A stretch of DNA of 46,232 nt, taken from positions 1 to 46,232 of the forward strand of contig DAOWCY010000031.1 of NCBI GenBank assembly GCA_030639305.1, written 5' to 3'. The notes below the pieces were generated by a model. It ran no database searches, was not told the DNA's origin, and saw only the letters and a program-made list of their open reading frames with translations. Source of the DNA: JAGLQA01 sp023135565 (GTDB lineage: Bacteria; Acidobacteriota; Aminicenantia; UBA2199). The position numbers were made by a program, and so were the translations under genes. Each line of letters opens with the position of its first letter. Position 1 is the stretch's first letter. Positions 1 through 8,800 of this stretch are shown here, piece by piece.

Positions 1-121
1 CTACAAAATAGTCGCCCCGTTCGATCATTTCGAAAATCAGGGCTGTTTTATTTGCTATATCGACCATATAGTGCTTCCCCGGTACGCAGACCCCGGTATC
101 GTTAAACCGTTTTTTTTTCAC
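1..121 (-). CDS. AAA-ATPase-like / PD-(D/E)XK family protein, N-terminal fragment
   Basis: This is a partial gene running off the left edge; only the first 40 codons are visible. A GTG start at 121 is preceded by AAAGGTG about 7 bases upstream. The translation contains RFNDTGVCVPGKHYMVDI followed by a helix ending in MIERGDYFV. This matches the conserved opening of the large family with an N-terminal AAA-ATPase-like domain and a C-terminal PD-(D/E)XK nuclease-like domain (AAA-ATPase_like plus DUF1703), where the next residues are normally NRPRQYGKTT with the Walker A lysine. The Walker motif lies outside the window. Family identity comes from remembered consensus; function in these proteins is poorly known. 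Confidence 0.7.
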   Translation of the reverse strand, partial: MKKKRFNDTGVCVPGKHYMVDIANKTALIFEMIERGDYFV

Positions 122-258
122 TTTTTTACACCTTTGTTTCAAGCGAGTCTTTAAGAGAAACAGTATATCATAATTCAGCGATAAAAAAAATATCCCCTCC
201 GGGAAACTATCCAGGTTTTCGCCCTATCTTCCGACGTTGTCAATTTTTCATAATACAT

Positions 259-1770
259 CTACACATCGACCCGGCTTTTGTAAAGAGAATCAAGACAAAT
301 TGACATTAACAGTTCGATGCGTTCCTCATAGTAGGATTTTTTTTCTCTTAGATCATCTACACCTTCAGGTGATTTATCTTGGCGAAAGATAGCACAGTTT
401 ATTAAATAAGCGATTCCCCAACCAACTGCACCACCCACCGCTAAAATTAAAAAGAAAATAACAGGTCCTACAATAAACGTACCGAAAAAATGATCTATTA
501 CACCTGAAAGTGTGTCAGGTGCTTTGTTTTGTACATTTTCAACATATGCGTTACAGCTTATGTAACCAGGAAAAGTAGCCACTATTACACCCAGAATGAG
601 AAGGAAGAGACCTAACGGCTTCCCCACTTCATTTTTCTTGTCATTTTTTTCACTATAAAGCCTTGATATCTGTGAATCAATATTAGAAACAAGAGATCTA
701 AAATGTTTCTCCACATTCTTATGATATTCCCGAATTTCATCTTTTAGACTTGACAACATATTAAATGCCTCCAAACCATCAAAATAACTATTTCGATTTA
801 ACAAGGTTTCTAGCCTTGAAAAAGTGTCATCGAAACGATTCGCCCCCATTAATTGGTTGATGGTAGACACTAAATTGTAATTTGTTTCAATTTGTTTTTT
901 ACATTTAATATTAATATTATCTCTAAGTTTTTCAAACAACTTGATTAAATCTTTTTTAATAGGTTCAAATGCACTCTCATTATCGGCCTTGACACAATAG
1001 TTTTTATCAAGTTTGATAGCTTTTTCAAGACTATACATACTTTTATCGCTATTTTCCAAAAAAGCATTGTATATAGCATTTTGATAAAATGCCTCAGCGA
1101 AATTGGGGGTTAATTCAATAGCTATAGATGTATCTTTTTCGGCTTCTTCAATTTGATCTAAATCTCGTTTAATTAAAGCCGAATATAACAAAGAAAAGCT
1201 CACGTGATATGGCGATTTTGGCTTGGCATATTTAACTGCTTTTTCAAAAAACGATAACGCTTTGTCTTTATTTTTTTTATGAAATAGGTAAATCATTCCA
1301 AGGCTGATGTGAACTGAAAAATTAAACTTATTCAGTTTTTCTGATTCTAAAAACTCTTCTTCTGCATCATCAATCCAGCCATTACTATAGGCTTCTTCTC
1401 CTTTCTCTCTTCGCTCTTCTGCTTTGGTATGTCTGGGATTTTTTAAACTTTCATGAATATCCTTTAAAACGTCTCTATTCTGCTCAATCTGCCAGACAAC
1501 TTCGGATAACCCCCATTCAAATGCGGCCTTAAGTTCGTGTATTCCCTGTTCAACCTTTTCTATACCGTATGAAACCTCTTCGACACCTTCAATTACTCTG
1601 TCTTGGCTTACAATTTGTGCACTTGTTGATTTTATTTGAGCAGCCATCATTGCCTTTGTTTGTTTGTTGATAGACTCAATTTGCGATCTAATATCTTTTC
1701 CTAGCTGTATTTGCTGATAATATTCTTTCCTCATTTCCCAAGGTGCGATTCCATTTTTATATAAAACCAT
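259..1770 (-). CDS. TPR / coiled-coil protein with two C-terminal membrane helices
   Basis: A 503-residue protein of unknown function. Residues about 15-110 are polar and heptad-like (coiled coil) and include the phrase ELKAAFEWGLSEVVWQIEQN, which I associate with a widespread uncharacterised TPR family. Residues about 120-290 contain three to four tetratricopeptide-like repeats. Two hydrophobic helices follow near residues 385-408 and 433-463, then a short charged tail, so the bulk of the protein probably faces the cytoplasm from the inner membrane. ATG 1770 follows AGGAG with good spacing and a consensus-like promoter lies just upstream. The gene is AT-rich compared with the GC-richer metabolic genes nearby, which may indicate transfer. 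No enzymatic motif was seen. Confidence 0.75.
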   Translation of the reverse strand: MVLYKNGIAPWEMRKEYYQQIQLGKDIRSQIESINKQTKAMMAAQIKSTSAQIVSQDRVIEGVEEVSYGIEKVEQGIHELKAAFEWGLSEVVWQIEQNRDVLKDIHESLKNPRHTKAEERREKGEEAYSNGWIDDAEEEFLESEKLNKFNFSVHISLGMIYLFHKKNKDKALSFFEKAVKYAKPKSPYHVSFSLLYSALIKRDLDQIEEAEKDTSIAIELTPNFAEAFYQNAIYNAFLENSDKSMYSLEKAIKLDKNYCVKADNESAFEPIKKDLIKLFEKLRDNINIKCKKQIETNYNLVSTINQLMGANRFDDTFSRLETLLNRNSYFDGLEAFNMLSSLKDEIREYHKNVEKHFRSLVSNIDSQISRLYSEKNDKKNEVGKPLGLFLLILGVIVATFPGYISCNAYVENVQNKAPDTLSGVIDHFFGTFIVGPVIFFLILAVGGAVGWGIAYLINCAIFRQDKSPEGVDDLREKKSYYEERIELLMSICLDSLYKSRVDV

Positions 1771-2362
1771 TTTATAATCTCCTATAAATATTTTATTCTA
1801 TTAAGTTAAATTTTAATGATTTTCGAAATGTTTGTCAAGGTAAATTTTGAAAATTTTCGGGGGATATTTGATTTACATAATATCACCGGGGTCATGTCTT
1901 GACAGGCTGTCTAAAGTGGACCCCTTTGTCAAGACAGAAATTAACTAAAGTTAAGCTTCTTATGCTTATATAATAATAAATAGGGGCGCGGTATTTTGTG
2001 GAAAACTTCACAATAACCGCATCCCTATTAGCTCTTCGGCCTGTTTTCACTGTGGAAATCCTGTGGAAAACTTTCTCATTTTGTTAACAACTCCTTTTAC
2101 TAATAATTCCCGGAAGTTCGCTAAAAACCCGGTATTTTCCGTCAACCTTGCCGGAAAAACTGGGGGCCGCGCCAACAAGTTTATGAGGCACGTGATGTTT
2201 TTTTGCTGTAAAAACCTAATTTATTGATGTGAATAATTAATTTAATAGATAAGTCATTGCTGCGGAAGTCGTTCCCAACCACTTAACCACTAAGTTCTTG
2301 AAATTTGTGTAAATCTGTGTAATTTGTGAGGCAATATTTAGAAATATAAAATGGAAGATGGG
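1771..2362. other. gene-free gap with two inverted repeats
   Basis: No supported gene lies here. TGTCTTGACA at 1895-1904 is the exact reverse complement of TGTCAAGACA at 1928-1937; the DNA between them reads like a transposon end (AAAGTGGACCCC). A second imperfect stem of about 22 bp pairs 1976-2000 with 2009-2030. TGTGGAAAA or TGTGGAAAT, which is one mismatch from a reverse-complemented DnaA box, occurs at 1997, 2051 and 2062. The segment 2298-2340 carries the low-complexity phrase AATCTGTGTAATTTGTG. None of this establishes an origin or an intact IS. Confidence 0.4.
1810..1838 (-). promoter_or_regulatory. sigma70-type promoter for the TPR protein
   Basis: Read on the minus strand, TTGACA (1838-1833) and TAAAAT (1815-1810) are separated by exactly 17 bases and lie about 40 bases upstream of the ATG at 1770. 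Only the -10 departs from consensus, at one position. Confidence 0.6.
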
Positions 2363-3172
2363 TCAAGCAGCCGTTTTATCCAAAGGATTTCTATTGGCAA
2401 GGAAATCTATGCCGATCTTGGACATAAATCCCGATCTCGTATCACGAGGGTGATCTATGCTTTTCATTACCCTCAAGATATCCGCCACGAAGTTTCCCCG
2501 GGGAAAAAGCTGATGCACTTGTTTAATAACTTCGGGCGTCAAACAATAATGCCTGATCCCGATAATATCTAAGTAGGCCCCGTTACCTATAAGTTTGGCT
2601 TCGGGACCATGTTCGGCGACTTCAATAAGCGGATTTATATGTAAACCGATAGAATTGTAGAGGATTTGGGCGCGGCCATCATCCCAACCCTGTTCAAGCG
2701 CCAGTTTATAGGCTATGTTAGCCCCATTAAGAGCAAAACAGGAATGATCGGCTTGCGGGCTGTACTTATCCGACAATCCCAGGTCATGCAAAAGACTGCC
2801 TACAAAGAGCAATTCGGCATCGATACGCAGCCCATCGGCCTGTCCTAACAAAACGCCCCAATAGTAAGTGCGCCAACAGTGATTGGCGAATACCGGCGTA
2901 TACAGCTCCCGGCACATTTCTTCAGCTTCCCGGGCAATCTTTGAATCAGGCCGGACAATGGCCTCGAAGTCGATGTTTTTTAGGGAGTCCTTCGACAAAC
3001 CCAATTTATAACGCAAGCTTTGTACTAGGTTGACCATTTGTGACTTAATCAACATTCCTACGATTCCAAACTTTTCTTTTCGACTCAGGTTGCCCTGGCT
3101 TTCTTTGCTCCATTGATAAGTACCGATTTCAGACCTATTCCCTTTCTTTATAGATTTTTTTTGTTTAATCAT
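2363..3172 (-). CDS. HD-domain phosphohydrolase-like protein
   Basis: A 269-residue HD-superfamily protein. The metal-binding signature is visible: His98 in FANHCW, the His129-Asp130 doublet in LLHDLGL, and further His/Asp residues in GLHINP and AYLDIIG. The spacing and the NHCWRTYYWG stretch resemble the cyanamide hydratase-like branch of HD proteins, though the substrate cannot be read from sequence. There is no signal peptide; the first 45 residues are basic and variable. ATG 3172 is preceded by AAGGAGG with 9-base spacing. It lies 119 bases downstream of the S46 peptidase on the same strand, with a palindromic repeat between them, so co-transcription is possible but unproven. Confidence 0.75.
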   Translation of the reverse strand: MIKQKKSIKKGNRSEIGTYQWSKESQGNLSRKEKFGIVGMLIKSQMVNLVQSLRYKLGLSKDSLKNIDFEAIVRPDSKIAREAEEMCRELYTPVFANHCWRTYYWGVLLGQADGLRIDAELLFVGSLLHDLGLSDKYSPQADHSCFALNGANIAYKLALEQGWDDGRAQILYNSIGLHINPLIEVAEHGPEAKLIGNGAYLDIIGIRHYCLTPEVIKQVHQLFPRGNFVADILRVMKSIDHPRDTRSGFMSKIGIDFLANRNPLDKTAA

Positions 3173-3236
3173 TTAAAAAAGCCTCCTTATGCCGGTATTT
3201 TTTTCTTTTCAGGCAGCAAAAAACCGGGATGCGCTT

Positions 3237-3280
3237 CGCAGGGGGGACGGCGTCCCCGGCCAATAAATCGCGGCGCAAGC
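3237..3280. repeat. palindromic intergenic repeat (GGGGAC-GGC-GTCCCC module)
   Basis: GGGGACGGCGTCCCC at 3243-3257 forms a 6-bp stem with a 3-base loop. The same module recurs around 30357-30372 and in shortened form near 44413. It sits in the gap between the S46 peptidase and the HD gene. Confidence 0.55.
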
Positions 3281-3291
3281 ACGAAATCCGC

Positions 3292-5496
3292 TTAAAAAAT
3301 GTTCATTTCTTTTAGCAGGTGATCGGCTCCGGCAAACTTCTGGGTGAACCAGAGTATAAAACGGACGTCCACACCGATAGACCGGCTGTAACTTTCATTC
3401 CAGGCATAATCATTTATAGTAGCTTCATATACCCGGTCGAAGTTAAGTCCTACCAACTCACCAAAGGCGTTCAATACAGGACTGCCGGAATTCCCACCCA
3501 CTGTGTCTAAATTATACAGCATGGCTACCGGCACATCGTCTAACTCCGGGTGCTTAAATTGGCCGAAATCCTTGGCCCGGTGCAAGTCCATGAGTTTCAG
3601 CGGCGCATCGAAAGGCTCCTGGCCGGTATGCTTTTCTACGATTCCTTTTATGGTAGTAAAGGGCAAGGAGTAGACTGCGTCTTTAGGCGAATAACCGCGC
3701 ACTCTGCCGTAAGTGAGACGCAGCGTACTGTTGGCGTCGGGGAGAAAATCCTTACCTAAGAATTGCTTCTTAATATCTACTAACCGGGATAAAAGACCGG
3801 CGCTGATACCTTTTCGCCTTTTTTTGTTTTTATCGTGGGCCACGATGTCGGGGGAAAGCGCCGCGGCAAATTCCAAAAAGGGATCCTCGAGGCTTTTTAA
3901 CTCAGCCGGATTTTTTCCGAATAATCCCATCACAAAGGCGGGATCCTTTAGTTTAGTCTTTTTGTAACTTGCTTCGATAAAAGCATCGATGGCTTTTTCA
4001 ACACCTGTTCCTGTTTTGCCTTTTATGATGTTTTCCACCACCGCTATCTTTTTGTCGCCTTTTAGACGGGCGGCCCGCAGCAGCATCTCTTTCAAGGCAA
4101 CCTTCTCGTAAGGTTCAAAATAGTTGCTCATCCGCATTTCCAACCGTTCTTTGGTGCGGGAGAAATTGCGCTCCATATATGCCGACAGCCTGTCCGTATC
4201 TTTTTTCTTTCTTTCGATGGAGGCTTCGTAAACAGTGTACGCCGACCGCAGCGGGTAACTCTGAAAAAGATAATCCAGGGTCAATTCATATTCCGCCGTG
4301 GCCCTTTTCTCCGCGTAGAAATTAGCGAATGATTCTAAAAGATTACCGTACTTTTTCTTGTTTTTTTTATCCCGGTCGATAAAGTCTTGCATGGCTTTTT
4401 CTTCTGCTCTTTTTTTATCCACCAATTTGACCTTTTTTAAACCCTGCAGTTGGCCGCTGTACCTCTTTTTTCTGTTCCAGAAACCGCCGGTGCGGGGGGC
4501 AAGTTTGATGGCAGCGGCACGGTCCTGCTCGCTCATTTCTTCCAAAACCGAGATCAGCTTGCCATAGAGATCGACCACATAGGGCAGCCGCACCTCTTCT
4601 TCAAAAGAAACAAAATGGGAGGTGCTGTGACGGCGGGTGCGGCCGGGATATCCTAAAATAAATACGAAATCTTCGGCTTTGACCCCTTGCGGCGCTATTT
4701 TCAGGTGTTTGCGCGGCCGGTAGGGGACGTTTTCCGGGGAGTATCCGGCCATGGCGCCGTCGGGCGCCACATAAGCCCTCATAAAAGCAAAATCACCGGT
4801 GTGGCGGGGCCACATCCAGTTGTCGATTTCGCCGCCGTACTCGCCGATAGACCGGGGCGGAGCAAAAACCAGGCGCACATCTTTAATATCGGTAGAGATA
4901 AAGAGCACATAGCTTTTGCCGACAAACATCTCGGCCACCCTGGCCCGTTTGCCGGGATTTTGCTTTTCCGCTTTAAGTTCGATCTCTTTAATTTTTTTCT
5001 CGATTGCTTTGGTGCGTTCGGCGTAATCCATTTTCTTTTTCACTACGCTCAAAACCTGCGTAGAGACGTCCCGGTAAGATTCGGTGATGCGCACCCGGTA
5101 GCTTTTAGCAGGCATTTCGCCGCCGCGCTCTTTGGCCAGGAAACCCGCCTGCATATAGTCGTCGTCTTTGGTAGTAAGGGATTGGATAGCCCGGAAAGCG
5201 CAGTGGTAATTGGTTAAGATGAGACCTTCGCCGGAAACGAAAGAGGCGGTACAGCCGCTGAGGTTAATAATGCCGTCGATCAGGCTGATGCCGTTAGGGT
5301 TGTACACCTGGGCGGGATCGATTTTGAGGCCCTTTGTTTTTAGATCCAGTTTATGGATTTCGCTCAGGGGCAGCATGCCTTCTTCCGCATGGAGGGGAAG
5401 GCAGAGGGAAAAAGAGACAGCAAAAGAAAGGGTCAAAACAAAAATCATCAGACCGCCAAAAAAACATATAATAGAAGTAAAGTTGATACGCTTCAT
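3292..5496 (-). CDS. S46 family serine dipeptidyl peptidase (DPP7/DPP11-like)
   Basis: An exported serine peptidase of 734 residues, the usual length for the family, which releases dipeptides from peptide N-termini in the periplasm. A signal peptide occupies about residues 1-37. The chymotrypsin-like triad is recognisable: His98 in LTNYHC, probable Asp235 in PRHTGDF, and Ser670 in GNSGSP. After the serine motif the sequence reads LNFDR, with Arg688 at the position that is Arg in Asp/Glu-specific DPP11 and Gly in DPP7, so acidic-P1 specificity is inferred. The centre (about 300-560) is the charged helical domain typical of S46. ATG 5496 follows AAGGAGG. It fits a peptide-fermenting lifestyle. 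Confidence 0.93.
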   Translation of the reverse strand: MKRINFTSIICFFGGLMIFVLTLSFAVSFSLCLPLHAEEGMLPLSEIHKLDLKTKGLKIDPAQVYNPNGISLIDGIINLSGCTASFVSGEGLILTNYHCAFRAIQSLTTKDDDYMQAGFLAKERGGEMPAKSYRVRITESYRDVSTQVLSVVKKKMDYAERTKAIEKKIKEIELKAEKQNPGKRARVAEMFVGKSYVLFISTDIKDVRLVFAPPRSIGEYGGEIDNWMWPRHTGDFAFMRAYVAPDGAMAGYSPENVPYRPRKHLKIAPQGVKAEDFVFILGYPGRTRRHSTSHFVSFEEEVRLPYVVDLYGKLISVLEEMSEQDRAAAIKLAPRTGGFWNRKKRYSGQLQGLKKVKLVDKKRAEEKAMQDFIDRDKKNKKKYGNLLESFANFYAEKRATAEYELTLDYLFQSYPLRSAYTVYEASIERKKKDTDRLSAYMERNFSRTKERLEMRMSNYFEPYEKVALKEMLLRAARLKGDKKIAVVENIIKGKTGTGVEKAIDAFIEASYKKTKLKDPAFVMGLFGKNPAELKSLEDPFLEFAAALSPDIVAHDKNKKRRKGISAGLLSRLVDIKKQFLGKDFLPDANSTLRLTYGRVRGYSPKDAVYSLPFTTIKGIVEKHTGQEPFDAPLKLMDLHRAKDFGQFKHPELDDVPVAMLYNLDTVGGNSGSPVLNAFGELVGLNFDRVYEATINDYAWNESYSRSIGVDVRFILWFTQKFAGADHLLKEMNIF

Positions 5497-5861
5497 GATA
5501 GTTCCTCCTTATAATTAAGCGTTTTGTTCAAGACCGGGCCCGGCGGGAAGCCACCTGCCGGTGAAAATTAGCTTTATACAAACAAGCCGTCAATTAACGT
5601 CATGTAAGGCATAGTTTACACCGGTTTTACAATTTAGTCAAATACCGATAAAAAGCCCGCGGGGGTGCGGCACACCCAACCTCTTAGCCGCTTCGCGGGG
5701 GTACAGCAAAAGCGGGGGTCATAAATCAACTGTTTGAAAAAAAAATCGACATCTCTTGAAAAAAAAAGACTTTTCTTTTAAAATGAACCTGTGAGAGAAA
5801 TAAATTTTACTATCTTGTTCCACGGTTGTGACTGCCGCGCCTGCAAGGAGCTATAAAAGCA
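5497..5861. other. divergent intergenic region with repeat and promoter
   Basis: This gap separates the S46 peptidase (leftward) from the giant kinase (rightward). A GC-rich repeat lies at 5655-5720 (GGGGTGCGGCACACCC followed by a GCCGCTTCGCGG-type segment) and resembles the tail of mtaB near 30175. The rightward promoter lies at 5756-5784. No other gene was seen. Confidence 0.6.
5756..5784 (+). promoter_or_regulatory. sigma70-type promoter for the multidomain kinase
   Basis: TTGAAA (5756-5761), a 17-base spacer, then TAAAAT (5779-5784), about 78 bases before the ATG at 5862. The leader includes AAGGAG at 5845-5850 as ribosome binding site. Confidence 0.55.
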
Positions 5862-8800
5862 ATGACTATACCGGGTTATAAAATCGATAAAAAACTCTAT
5901 GAAAGCCCGACTTCCTTGATCTTACGGGCGCGGCGGAACTCCGATAAGCGGGCCGTTATCCTCAAAATCCTTCAAGGCGACCCGCCCTCACCTAAAAGAA
6001 TCGCCTGGTTTAAACGGGAATACGATATTACCCGCACTTTGAACCTCCCCGGCGTGGTGCAAGCTTACAGCCAGGAAACCGACCGCGGCCGCTGGATGAT
6101 GGTCCTGGAAGATTTCGGCGGCGATTCGCTTGCCCAATTGGGGCTGGCCGGAAATATGACGCTGCCGGATTTCCTGGCTCTGGCTGTTAAAATAACCGAA
6201 ATTATCGGCGACATTCATAAAAAAAATATTATCCATAAAGATATCAACCCCACTAATATTATTTTCAACCGGGAAACAGGTCGGGCTAAAATCATCGACT
6301 TCGGTATTTCCGCGGTGCTCTTTCGTGAAAACCAGGCCTTCCGCAGCCCCTTGGCCCTGCAGGGCACACTGGCTTATATCTCACCGGAACAAACCGGACG
6401 GGTAAACCGGGCCATGGATTTTCGCAGCGATTTTTACTCCTTAGGAGTGACTTTCTATGAACTGTTGACCGGGAAACTGCCTTTCTACGCCGATGATCCC
6501 TTAGAAGCCATACATAACACCATCGCTGCCCACCCCCTGCCGGTTCATAAAATCAAACCGGGGATACCGCCCAATGTCTCCGCCGTGGTGCAGAAACTCA
6601 TGGCCAAAGACGCCGAAGACCGCTATCAATCCACCTATGGTTTGAAATACGATTTAGAAAAATGCTTAGAATACAGCGATTTTAAGCCTGGTTTACAGGA
6701 TTTTACCGGGGAATTTCACCTCACCCGGAAACTGTATGGCCGCGACCGGGAAATCCAAACAATCCTGCAGACCTTTAACCGGGTGAGTTCCGGGGCAGCG
6801 GAAATGATCCTGACGGCAGGCAGCGCCGGTGTGGGCAAAACCGCCCTGATAGAAGAAATTTACCGGCCGATTTTGGAAAAGAACGGCTATTTCGTATCGG
6901 GCAAGTTCGAGCAGTACACGCACAGCACCCCCTACAGCGCCGTAATCCAGGCCCTTGAATCTTTCCTCGACCTTCTGCTCCAGGAGGACAGTGAACAGTT
7001 GGCCGCCGGCAAAGAAAGAATACTGCAAGCAGTAGGTGATAACGGCCGCTTGATCGTCGATATCCTGCCGCGGTTGTCCCTAATCATCGGCGAGCAGCAG
7101 CCGGTGCCGGAATTAGGGCCCGGCGAAACCCAAAACCGCTTCAAGCTGGTTTTTGAGAACTTTGTGCTTGCCCTGGCCCACGAGGAATCTCCCCTGGTCC
7201 TGTTTATAGATGATTGGCAGTGGGCCGACCCGGCCAGCCTGGATTTTTTAAAACGGTTGGTGAGTCACACCTCCAGCCGCTATTTGCTGGTTATCGGCGC
7301 CTATCGCGATGACGAAACGGATGCGGCTCACCCTGCCCTGCGCATGCCAGAAGAACTCGAAAAAACCGGCGCCCCGGTCACCCTTTTAAGTCTAATACCT
7401 TTACGGGAGGAGCATATCAGGGCGCTGTTAGAGGACACTTTGGGAAATGTAAGCGAGGATTGGCCCGGTTTAATTTACCGGAAAACCCGGGGTAATCCTT
7501 TTTTTGTCAGGCAGTTTTTGCAATCTTCGTATGACAGCGGGCTTATTTACTTCGACGCGGATACCCGCCGCTGGCAGTGGCAGGAAGCTGAGATAAAAAA
7601 AATGTCCGGCAGTGTGACCGACCTGCTGGTAACTCAAATCGAATCGCTCCGTGCGCCCACCCAACAAGCTTTGAAGTACTGCGCCTGCATCGGCAGCCGG
7701 TTTGATTTGCAGACCTTAGCCCTGCTCGACGGCAAAAGCCCCAAAACCACCTTAGATGAACTATGGCAGGCTGCTGAGAAAGGATTGATCACACCTGTCA
7801 GCGGCGATTTCCAGGCCACTACGGCAGACACCATCGACGCCGGCGTTTTGTTTAAATTCCTGCATGACCGGGTGCAGCAGGCAGCCTATTCATTAATACC
7901 TATAAACGCAGTGCAGGCCACCAACCTACGTCTCGGCAGGCTGCTGCTGGAAAACTGGCCGGCGGAGAAAATCGAGGAACACATATTCGCCGTGGCTAAC
8001 CGGTTTAACAAAGGGCTGCAGCTTTTGATCGAAGAGCCGGAAAAAATAAAAGCAGCCGGGCTAAATTTGCAGGCCGGTAGGAAGGCAAAATCGGCAGCCG
8101 CTTATGAGGAAGCGGCGGATTATCTTAACGCAGGATTGGCTGTGCTGCCGGCCGGCAGTTGGCAGGGACAGTACGATCTAACTTTAACGCTCCATGTGGA
8201 AGCAGCGCAAGCGGCTTATCTCCGCGGTGACCTCGGGCAGGTGGAAAAAAATACCGCAGCCGTGCTAAAAAATGCCCGCACCTTATTAGATAAAGTACCG
8301 GCCTATGAAGTAGAAACCCTTGCTTACGCAGCGCATAACAAACCCCGGCAGGCAGTGAAAACAGCCCTGTCTGCGCTGCAAATGCTGGGGGTGAGGCTGC
8401 CCCGTAAACCGAACAAGCTGCATTTATTGTCCGGACTATTGAAGACAAAGTTAGTTCTAACCGGCAAGCGCCCGGACGACTTGCTCCACCTCCCGGCCAT
8501 GAAAGACCCCGAGAAACTGGCGGCAATGCGTATTCTTGTCAGCGCCGGTTTTATTATTTATTTTGCTGCTCCCGAATTAATACCGCTTTCGATCTTAAAA
8601 ATGGTCAACCTGTCCGTAAAATACGGCAATTCGCCCGAATCTCCCTTTGCTTATGCTGCCTATGGCATGATGTTATGCGCTGTGTTGGGCCGGATAGACA
8701 GCGGTTACGGTTTCGGCAAATTGGCTGAACAGTTGAGCAGCCGGGATGGCCATAAGGAACACAAAGCAAGAACTCTCATGATGATCAATTACCTGATCAG

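Noticed and set aside
1997..2070. Possible replication origin
   Set aside because: The DnaA-like motifs are one mismatch from consensus and no dnaA, dnaN, AT-rich unwinding region or gyrase genes are nearby.
4687..5217. 176-codon frame opposite the S46 peptidase
   Set aside because: It lies wholly within a well-supported gene on the other strand, with no start signal or homology.
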